From Syncephalastrum monosporum B8922 (Eukaryota; Mucoromycota; Mucoromycetes; Mucorales; Syncephalastraceae): a stretch of 64,000 nucleotides of DNA. The DNA lies in NCBI GenBank assembly GCA_000697355.1, contig JNEN01000803.1:1-64000 (forward strand), in the 5' to 3' direction. The notes under the pieces were generated by a model. It searched no databases. It was not told where the DNA came from and saw nothing but the letters and a program-made list of their open reading frames with translations. A program made the translations under genes and the position numbers. How positions within the stretch are numbered: the first letter of the stretch is position 1; each line of letters starts with the position of its first letter. Positions 55,322-64,000 of this stretch are shown here, one piece after another.

Positions 55322-56650
55322 CGTGAGCTAACCGGGAATAAGGCAACACCCAACGAGGTCCGCGCGCCCGCGCGGCTAGCCGGCCTTGACTTTCTCTCTA
55401 AATGTGTCTGTGTCTTGCTTTCAAACTCCTAATGATCGCCGTCTTCTGCTATTCCTGGCTCTCAAAAAGACACTAATTAGGGGAATCAGCTAAATCCCGG
55501 CTCTCTTTATGCTCATTTAGGAAGCCAACTGGAACTAAAATTCGGCTGTGCAACTTCACTGACTGAAACGGCCTCAATCGCAACCTGACTATTCCAACTA
55601 ATTATAGAATGGGACAAACAATTTCATCCTCACTAGAGTCAGTGTGTTGTCATTGCATGCATTCGTCCCGGCCGCGTGCCCTTGCTTTGGGTGACGGTGA
55701 TTCTTGGCGGCAATAAAAAAAGAAGCGTGCTATATATATTGACACAAAAAGAAAAAAAAATTCCATGGATACTAAAGGTTAAAGGATGATGTCTGGTATT
55801 AATAAGTTTTATAAAAAGAAAAAAGAAACAAACCAGGCACCTTTCATCCTTCCACCAAAATCCCCCCATTCGTCATTCGCCTTTACTAACACTCTCATTT
55901 CATCTTGTTCCCCGCCCAGATGAAGCCAACAAGTTTATTTTTTTTTCTGTTATTTTTGTTTTTCTCTTTCAGTTCATAAAGTATCAGATTACGGGTCTAG
56001 ACAAGCGTCTGGTCTCCTTGAGCGGTTGTTCTATCAACAACTCAGTCTCAGTGAGATCTTCATCAAATCAAGGTTACGTTCTGCTTGTTCTGCCATGTGC
56101 ACATGGTCTTAATATGGCACGTTGAACTGGTATCACCTTTAGGTTCATCAGGGCGATCCTTCTTTTTTTTCCTCGCCTTCGACCCTTCCTTTTTCTCTCT
56201 TTTTCTTTGTTTTTTGCCTAACTTGACCTCAAAACAGACGCCTTCCGACCCTGTCAATGTTGGCTCACATGGAGCATAGCTGTACGATATTCCGATGGGC
56301 GTATTATGCTAAGGGCATTGGCGTATATTTTTTTATCGTCCTAGGGCTGTGCGACGTAATAAAAGTGTTCCATGCACCTGATCGTAATAACGCAGTAGTC
56401 CTGTCTGCTACTATTATTCACGAATCTCAGTAGCTTGAAAGCGCAAAAGGGGGTGTTACATCCGGCACATCAAATAATTTGGTCAACCTTTTCCCGTGTT
56501 ATTTCTGTATCGAACGAACTTTGCTAGGTATAAGGGCCCCCTGATTTTTCTTTTGATGCGAGCACGCAAGTGTAAATGTGTGTGTATATGGTCTGATTTT
56601 GAGTTGAGTATGTAAGCATTGAGTTGATTGGGTGGCGGTGCGAATATATA

Positions 56651-56670
56651 GTGTGTGTGTGTGTGTGTGT
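56651..56670. repeat. (GT)10 microsatellite
   Basis: Ten perfect GT units, followed by an A7 run, 41 bp beyond the stop of the PHD-protein gene. Confidence 0.95.
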
Positions 56671-56711
56671 AAAAAAACAAATATATACGAAAAGAATCAA
56701 GGAAAAGGAAA

Positions 56712-58689
56712 TCACTTTTTGCTGCGAGTAGAAGGTATCAAAGACGCTGCGGCAGCTGCAGCAGCGGCAGCAGCAGCGGCGGTGGTAGAAGTAGTCGAGG
56801 CCTTTGCAGCGCACGTACCGGCGGCGCGCGAAGAACCTGCATTGCCAAATCGATGCTGAAAATGAAGCACCTCTTGCGTTACGCGGTCCATCATGTCCAA
56901 GAGAGATTCCTGCTCGGCAGGGACAGGCGTCGTGGGGCTGGTGGTGGAGGTGGTATAATCCAGCGGAGAAGTGGAGTTGGGCAGCGGTAGAGTCGAAGCA
57001 CTGCTCAACGAACTCTCGGCTGATGAAGTAGATCCGGAGCGAGGTCTTTGCCGTTGTTGCATCGCCTGCTGCTGCTGCTGCTGTTGTTGTTGTTGTTGCT
57101 GGTGCTTTTGCTGCTTCTGCTGGTGATGGTTGGAAACATCAACCTGAAGTTTACTAACGTAGTCGAATATCTGACGTGCGCGCTTGTTCATATCAGCGAT
57201 GGACATTTTAGGATTAGGGTACTTGACTTTGGCAGGCGGAGAACCCTCACGGGCGGGTTCGCCGTGCTCGTTCCAGTAGTACAGTGGCTGTTGCTGTGGC
57301 GTCATAGAGCTGTGGTGCTGCTGGGCGGGTGATGTAAAGTGACTGACATGGTCATCGACTTGCGGCGTAGGCGGCCGTGAGGTGGACTTGGCCTGCCTTT
57401 TACTATGCGAGTGGCTGCTCTGGCTGTGATTCGACGGGGTTTCGGTAGGCGAAAGATGCGCCCGTCGCGAATTTGGCCGGCTTTTTTTTGTGGGAAGAGG
57501 CGATACGAGTGCCTGATGCTGCTCATTACTGCGCCTCCGCGACCGCGTGTGCCGCCCCACAATGTCGTCTTCAAAATCACTGCCGGTCTCTTCTACTGCG
57601 ACGACATCGTCTTGCCATTCTGCTGCTGTGCTTGTCGGCATAGCATGTGCTGCTTTGTTTGTAGACGAGAGGGCACTATTCGAAGCAGAAGCAGCGGCAG
57701 CAGCGACAGCAGCAGCTGCAGCGACGCCTGTCGCGGCTCCATTGGCTGCTGCTGCTGCTGCTGCTGTCGCTGCTGATGCTGATGCTGCTGCTGTTACTCC
57801 GGCTGCATTCTCCTCAGTCGTCTTTGTGTCTCGCTTCCTTCGTTTGGACGTCCGTGGTGACTCGACGGGATCGGGCTTCTCAGGGGTATCTTCTGGACGG
57901 GCGACCGTTCTTAGATCCTTTCTTTCCTTGGTATCTTGGTGCTCACATACCTGGTGAATTTCTTCTGCCGAGTGGGTTGTAAGCACGTTTATAACTGCAG
58001 AACGGAAAAGAAAGAAAGAGAAAAAAAAATGAGACGGGACGGGTTAAGTTTGATAAAACTGCCAAAATAATGCAAAACATACCGGCCATGACTCTTGTAG
58101 AGGATGTGGTTATCAGGCTGGCACTGGTCGCAGTAGTAAAGGTCGGGCATCTCCCGCTCAGTGAGGCCGACACAGTCGCAGTGCTGCCACACCTCGCACT
58201 TGTCACATTGAACCATTAAGCCCAAATTGTCTAGCACGCAAAAGTTAGTAAACAGACGCGAGCGGTGAAGTCATATTATGCTGGCTGTGTCCCATGTCCA
58301 CGTCCATCTACATGCACTTTTAACTTGCACTTACGTTGCTCGCCGCAAAGGCATCGGGTGACGGATGCTCCGTCGGAGCTGATCTCTCCTCCATCCTCGT
58401 CGTCTTCCTCGTCTTCCTCCATGCTCAACCCTCCTTCCGCTTGTTGCTGTTGCTGTTGCTGTTCTTGGGGTTGTCGGGCTTGTATCTCCTCTTCTTGCTG
58501 TTGTTGTCGCTGCTGCTGCTCTTGCTCTTGTTGTCTCGGAGAAGATACGGAGCGAGTGGCCGGCTTCTTGTTGACGGTGGGTTGCTTGCGTCCGCTACGG
58601 CGCGCGAAGGCTGCTTGGTTTAGTTTTTCCGAAGGGGCAAGAATGAGCAAGGCACGCGATGGCAGGCTCAGGTGCGTCGACTTACTCAT
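56712..58689 (-). CDS. CTI6: PHD-finger protein, Cti6-like (Rpd3L-type histone deacetylase complex)
   Basis: Four exons (58335-58689, 58083-58230, 57951-57994, 56712-57892) give 575 residues. The small third exon of 44 nt is required by phase; without it the frame breaks. Residues 112-165 form a PHD finger: [20 protein letters not shown], then [20 protein letters not shown] and CDQCQPDNH, with Cys4-His-Cys3 spacing intact. The finger should read histone H3 tails (trimethyl-Lys4 in the family). Flanks are Gln-rich (58440-58530), Ala-rich and Ser/Thr-rich. A conserved helical block at about residues 430-460 ([20 protein letters not shown]) matches the second region of fungal Cti6-type proteins, which belong to the Rpd3L deacetylase complex. 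The C-terminus has another Ala run. Assignment to Rpd3L is by family. Confidence 0.83.
57062..57100 (-). repeat. CAA/CAG repeat coding for Gln in the CTI6-like gene
   Basis: About twelve consecutive Gln codons followed by AMQQRQ; in-frame coding low complexity. A second, shorter Gln-rich block is at 58440-58530 in the same gene. Confidence 0.85.
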
Positions 58690-59182
58690 GGCGACTCAGT
58701 TATCGAGATTGGCTGTGAATGGAATTGAACGACGAAAGCAGAAAAAAAGAAAGAAAGGTATAGAATGCGCAATGCTCTCAAGAAGCAGAAGGAAAAGAAT
58801 CAGGTACGCACACACACACGTCCGGGAGTCGAGAAACAAGTGAAGAAAAGAAAAGGCGCCCGAGCGTGAAAAGCAAAAAGGTATAGAGGAAAGGTGATTC
58901 GAAAGAAGGACCACAAAAAAAGGGCAGAGAGAGAAAAGGCGCGGGTGAAGGGACTAGGTTGAACTTTCTGAGCAGACAGCGCCTCTCTTTCTCTCTTTGC
59001 AACTCTCTTTTGTCTTTTCCCTTTTTTTCATAGGTCCATAACGTCTGTATGCGTATCGGACTTGAACTCTCTTTTCATCCAATAACCCCTCGCTTCCCTT
59101 TCTATTTTTTTTTTTCGCTCACTCATTCCTTTGTTTCTATTCACTTGTCTGTCTTTATTATCGATCCATGGGCTGCCCCATT
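58690..59182. other. CTI6-like promoter and tricalbin 3' flank
   Basis: About 490 bp. On the minus strand it is strongly C/T-rich (58690-59010), a presumed promoter/leader for the PHD gene. No coding signal. Confidence 0.5.
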
Positions 59183-62100
59183 TTACCGGGGAGGCAGGTA
59201 CTCGATCTTGACGTGCAACTCGCCGTGTCCGAGTGGGTAGAGTGGGAGCCATTTGTCAACGCTCAGCACTTCCTGCTGAGGCCGCAGAAGATCCCACAGG
59301 TTCCACTGACACTGTCCCAGTTCGACCGAGTGGCTAAACCGATTATAGTCCTTGACTTTGAAATCGATCATGGTGGGCTGGGAGGACACCGGCTGTCGGA
59401 ACCACTCATTCCTATCAAATGAAAGCGAGAAAGAAAGAATTTTTTTTAGATCTCTCACTCCATCCCAGACGACAAACAAACAAAACGCAAGGAAGAAGCG
59501 CGCATTATCGATGCATGCCTCCCGAGATATCGGAGTCCATCTTACCATTCGGGCCGCAGCGTCTTTTTTATGTGCTTCGTTTTGTACACCTGGCTCTTGC
59601 CCATTCGAACACGGACATAAGGATCGCTTGTGCCACTCTTGTCGACTCCGCGCAGATTTTGTGCCTCGAGCAAATGAATCACGACCACGCCGTCCAGACC
59701 TGTCGCCGTATCATCCCCGATTTGGTGCGACGTGTTCGGGTCTTGCGATGCCACGGTATCGATGCTGCGTCGGTGGAGCGTCGAGGCCAACGACGCGCTC
59801 CGGCTGTGCTGGGGTTGCTTGCCCGGTGTGAGCTCTGTCGAGGACGGCTGGGTGGGAAGACGGGTCGCGGATGTACTCGGTGAGGGTGATGTCATTTTCG
59901 GACCTGGTGCCGCTGGCAGCGGCGGTGCCTTTGTTGCTGCGGTTTGTGAGCGCGAGATCGCACTTTGGGGCGACAGCGTGTTGCGAGACGTGGTCGGAGA
60001 GGGGTTGAGGTTGGTGTAAGTGCGCTGGGTGCCGAGCACTGAGGTTTGGGTCTTTTTACGGATCAGCAGCTGCGGCTGCCACAGGAACCGGACACGGACA
60101 TGGCCGCTGACGCCTGCCACGCCATCCAGTGGCACCCTCACTTCACGTGCCACAAAACTCTGCACCAGATCGCCTCGCAGGGAAATACCGCCCGAACCTT
60201 TGAGAAAATTGCAGTGAGAAGCTGCGGCATGGGAAAACAAAGAAGGATGTCCTTACCCAGCGGGACATCGCCTGAGAACTGATTCCAGTCAAACACCTCA
60301 ATGCGGAAGCTGGCAGTGACACGTGATTGCTATGCAAACATCATCTTTTAGCACGAACGGAACACAGACATCTGGGTGCTTCCAACTTACTACGGGCACG
60401 ACAAACTGCTCCTCTTTCCAAACTGGGTTGAGCGTCTTTTTGATCGTCGCGCTCTTGTGCACGCGCTCACCATTGACGGTGAACACAACATAAGGGTCGC
60501 TCGTGCCTGGAATAATGAGATGGCTTAGCCTTGTGTGTGATCATCCTTAAAATCAGAACCGACGTACCCGATTTGTCTGCTGCCATGAGATCCTTGGCGC
60601 CCAGTAAGGTCACAGTCAGTTGACCTTGATCTGCACAGAAAAGACAACACGTTCAGTCCTCTTACGTCATATGCCGCCATTATTGACACTTACTGTCCAG
60701 GCTTTCATTCGGATTCAGGGTAAAATCGGCCAACGGCAGGTAATCGAAGCTTAAGCGAATATAGCCTTCCGGTTCCGCCGTACCGAGCAAATCGTACCAC
60801 TCGCCTTCGTCATCCTCCTCTTCTTTCCCGGGGTGGGCGCGGCGCTTGGCTTGGATCTGACGCACGATATGGCTTACGGCGCCCACCCAGTAGCCCAACT
60901 TTTGTTCATCCTTGTCGTCTGCGTCGGCCGGCTTGATTTCAATTGCGACACGCGAGAAATCAGCTTCTTTTACAAACGCGTCGCACGACTCGTTGAACGT
61001 CAATATCTTGCCCTTGAGCTTCTTGGTTTGATATTGCGGCATGAGTGCATCGACAAGGAGCTGGCAGTAGGCTTGGGAAGCGCGCGGCAATTTGACCTCG
61101 TGAATTTTCACTTGGAGAATGCCCGAGTTGTACGCAAACAGGTCCACCAGATTGTCGGGTGTGTATTTAACAGGCACATGATGCAGGTCTACGACAGGTA
61201 CCTCGTCTTGTTTCTGTGAGGCATCCACAGCTTGCTCTGTGTCTGCTGGTTGATCTTCGTGTGCTTCTACGTCCTCATCGTTTTCTTCTCCTGCTTCGTC
61301 ATCATGCTTTTGTGGCAGCGCCAACACGGGGTGGAATTCGGCGCTGTATTGTAGTTCGCCCTTTGTGGACTTGCGATCGGACGATCGCAACGGTGCCCAT
61401 CTAGAAACACTTGTCAACATCCAAAAAGCAACATGTGTCGTGTTTGTACTTACTGATCCACTTTGCGGCCGGTGGACTCGTACCATTTTTGGTCTTCGTC
61501 CTCGTCCACCTTTTGTCGCACGATATCTTTCATGTGTAGCACCGTAAAGCCGAGTGATCTGTCTTTGATCTTGGCGTTCCAGTCCATGACCTCAAATACA
61601 AGGTCCTCCTTGGTCGAGTGCACCGGCACATAAAGCGTCTCGCCCCATTCAGGATCCAAGTTATTGTCGATCACCTCCGTCCGTGCGCGAACCTTGCCGC
61701 CCGACAGAACGCGTACATACGGATCGGATTTGCTCGTCACACCTTCGACATTTTTGAGGTCGCGCGCACGCCAGAATGTGATACGCACCACACCAATTGC
61801 CTCGGCTAGTTATGAGCAAAGGAAGAAAGAGGTCAATGAGGGAAAGACATCAGAGAGTCAACGAAAAAATAAAAAATAAAAAAAAAGACGTCGCACAACG
61901 TACCGAAAAAGCCGTGGCCGCCCAGAGATTGGGAGAGGTTGGTCATGAGAACGGGTTTCCATTGAACGCCGAGACGAATGCGGCCGGGTGCTTTGGTATC
62001 GTTATCGTGCGTCAGATCCCACCATCCGTCATTGGTAGGCAGCATGTGCATCATGTCGACCAAGGACGATTTCCAGACGCCGAGCGTCGTGTCCTCTGCG

Positions 62101-64000
62101 AAGCTGATGCTGTCCTTGACCTCGACGCGGATATGGACCGCGGTCTGATCGAGCACGACCACCTCGCCGGGGCGTTCGAATTTCGGATTCGGATTGCGAC
62201 GGAAGACGGGAGTCTGGATACGCTCGGCGCCATTGACGAGCACACGCACATAGGGGTTCAGACGCATTGAGCCCAGATTGCGACACTCGTGCACGGTGAA
62301 ACGAAGAATGCCCGAATTGGATTCGGCCGCGGGTTCGATCGTGCCGTCATCGCGCGGGATCGGCTTGGAGACGGGCATGTAGCGAAAGTCGGCCTTGAGC
62401 TCGCCAACGGGTTTTGCATTGTGCTTGAGGTTGAGGACACTACATTGGCAGCAGGGTTACAGCAGGCAAATGGTGGTTGTCAAAGCCACTTACACGCCTT
62501 CGCGGCCATAGTCGTCTTCAGTATCCAGTTCCTTCAGGAAAAAATGAGCGCGTGCGATACGGCGGTCCTTGAAGCCACTCGACTCGTTGCGCATTTCCAA
62601 GGAAAGCATGGAGCTGAGGTTGTTGAGCAGCAAAAAGTGAGTTTCGTTCCAGCGTGGCTCGAGGGTGTTTTCTTGGGCGTTGGTACGGCCCAGTTCTTGT
62701 GCCTTGTCGAGATAGAACCGGATATAAGGGTTGACCTGACCGGAAACATCAGCCGAGTGCATAATTGACGCAGAGTAGACCGTGACAGCCAAGACGCCAT
62801 TGGCCTGAGCTACATGCAAAAGAAAACCAAAGGTTAAGTTTGTGTTACATCCCCATCACGTAATTTTTTTTTTTTTTTTTTCATGCAGGAACGTACTGAT
62901 ATCGAGTTCGCCAGAAAAGAACTTTTCAACGTCAAAGGTAAATTGGTTGGGATAATACATCATAGGTCCAAGGATAGCATGCACCTGATCGCGCACAAAA
63001 CTTTGCAGACCGGGAATCTACCGACGCCCCACAGGATGTGAGCCACAGACGTCCCGGTTCCATCGCCATCAACTTACATTGGTCACGTCAAAGCCAAAGG
63101 TCTCACCACCAATGGGTTTGAGGACATAGTCAAAGAGAGGTTTCTTCATGAAGCAGGCCTCAACGACTTTGACGTGCGGGAATTTGCTCATAAACTGGAG
63201 TTTGACACGCATTTGGCCCTTGAAACTCATATCCTCGACGAGGACCGGAATCCCGGCACCGACCATACCTTTGCCGAAACGGATGCTGAGCATGACCTTG
63301 GGGTTCACCTTGTTCTGGAGCTGCTTTTGCGTCATATCCGAGAGGTCATTAGGCCGAAAGGCAACGGACCAGTCCATGCACTATAAAAGGATACAGATGA
63401 GCCGCGACGGAACATAAAAAGGAGCCAATGTATGCGGGTGCATACCACCGTGTCCGCACGTGACTCCTGGAGCCAGCGGACGCTCTCGATGCGGAAAGGT
63501 TTGGTGCCGAGAGTGAAGGTGGTGAGGCGGACGGAATCGAGGAAGCTGGGGAGGTAGTCGACGAGATAGGTGTCAATGTTTTCAATGACATAGGCGCTGA
63601 GAACCGGCTCAAAGATCAGCCAAAACTTTTGCAGGAAACTGTTGAGCCATTCGACGGTCTCGGTGTCGTCCTCGAGACAACGTGTCTTGATGAGCTCGCG
63701 TGCAATGTCGTCCCGCGCATGGCGCTCGAACCGTCTGTAGGAAATTTGATAGTAGGTGGCTAAGAGTTGGTGGCACGTTAGCACGCTCTCCTCTCCCTCT
63801 CTCCTCCCCACCCCTCTTCCCGCTCAATTGCACTGCCCAACATACCGACAAAAAGAAGACCTCCTCCCAGCGTAATGAGGCCACCGCCGAGCCAGCCAAG
63901 GAGCCAGAAAACGAGGCCGATCGCAAAGATGGCGCTGTGGCGCTCTAGATAATCAGCATATAGAATTTTATGCGCAAGACTTGCCCAAGGATCGACAGGT
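59183..64000 (-). CDS. TCB: Tricalbin-like ER-plasma membrane tether (SMP plus multiple C2 domains), 5' end beyond the window
   Basis: A long multi-exon minus-strand gene, about 1,300 residues visible, running off the right edge in an open frame (…PVDPWASLAHKILYADYLER). A membrane hairpin follows (FAIGLVFWLLGWLGGGLITL). The SMP lipid-transfer domain includes TETVEWLNSFLQKFWLIFEP, YLPSFLDSVRLTTFTLGTKP and RVKLQFMSKFPHVKVVEACF. Then come five or six C2 domains, starting with VLAVTVYSASIMHSADVSGQ, ILRFTVHECRNLGSMR, VVRITFWRARDLKNVEG, ILQVKIHEVKLPRA (degenerate), LTVTLLGAKDLMAADKSGTS and VVVIHLLEAQNLRGVDKSGT. The last two keep the D-x-SGTSDPY calcium-binding loop; the first two lack several Asp. 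Tricalbins tether cortical ER to the plasma membrane and move lipids. A Pro/Ser/Thr-rich linker precedes the final C2. Confidence 0.92.

Larger units (their letters stand above)
55192..56711. other. Intergenic region upstream of chitin deacetylase
   Basis: About 1.5 kb. Immediately upstream of the CDA start the minus strand is C/T-rich (55200-55285), then a TATA box. The remainder is AT-rich with short homopolymers; a (GT)10 repeat sits at 56651-56670 near the CTI6 stop. No further gene supported. Confidence 0.5.

Noticed and set aside
57943..58206. Possible frameshift or pseudogene in the PHD-finger gene
   Set aside because: The frame conflict disappears when a 44-nt exon (57951-57994) with standard splice sites is included.
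1..64000. Secondary-metabolite or other functional gene cluster
   Set aside because: One P450 and one methyltransferase occur but 9 kb apart, on different strands and separated by housekeeping genes; no backbone synthase, transporter or regulator is present.
1..64000. CRISPR array or bacterial-type system
   Set aside because: No regularly spaced repeats; all genes are eukaryotic with spliceosomal introns.

Overview
This is a fungal nuclear chromosome segment. Every protein gene is broken by, or consistent with, short spliceosomal introns (mostly 45-70 nt, GT/AG, CTAAT/CTTAC-like branch sequences). The genes encode ordinary eukaryotic machinery: SEC61, RNA exosome, MEX67, SEC24, PHD chromatin reader, tricalbin and mitochondrial carriers. 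A GPI-type chitin deacetylase of the zygomycete kind, an Arb1 Argonaute-chaperone subunit, a Rax2 polarity protein with a long SH3-bearing tail, and paxillin-like LIM and Tco89 homologues point to an early-diverging filamentous fungus, most likely Mucoromycota. Genus is not determinable from sequence reading alone. The window has no viral, plasmid or intact transposon gene and no CRISPR.

Layout. 0.9-4.6 kb: mitochondrial carrier (MME1-like, +), tRNA-Leu(UAA) (-), SYM1/Mpv17 (-). 6.3-17.7 kb: a dense block with RAX2-SH3 (+), RRP41 (-), ARB1 (+) and a four-LIM protein (-). RRP41 and ARB1 are head to head, about 130 bp apart, and RAX2/RRP41 and ARB1/LIM converge tail to tail. 17.7-25.4 kb: two AT-rich gene-free stretches flanking a Ser/Thr-rich single-pass membrane protein (-). 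25.4-28.4 kb: WW-domain protein (+) converging on a poly-Gln coiled-coil protein of unknown function (-). 29.4-41.5 kb: a + strand run of a SEC24-family COPII coat subunit, MEX67, a SAM methyltransferase and CMR1/WDR76, with a tRNA-Leu(UAG) on the other strand. 41.7-50.3 kb: TCO89 (TORC1 subunit), HSP78 and a cytochrome P450, all (-). 50.6-64 kb: FAF1-like ribosome-biogenesis factor (+), then SEC61, chitin deacetylase, a CTI6-like PHD protein and a tricalbin cut by the window end, all (-).

The genes do not form a single pathway or cluster; this is a typical housekeeping neighbourhood. Loose themes are the secretory path and cell surface (SEC61, SEC24, tricalbin, chitin deacetylase, RAX2), RNA fate (RRP41, ARB1, MEX67, FAF1) and mitochondria (MME1, SYM1, HSP78). 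The most unusual items are the RAX2-SH3 architecture with its repeated R-W-T tail motif, the RRP41/ARB1 shared promoter, a MEX67 that stops before any UBA domain, a GC-AG intron in the SEC24-family gene, and a possible 37-residue gene with its own TATA box near 48.05 kb. I found no clear previously undescribed multi-gene system.
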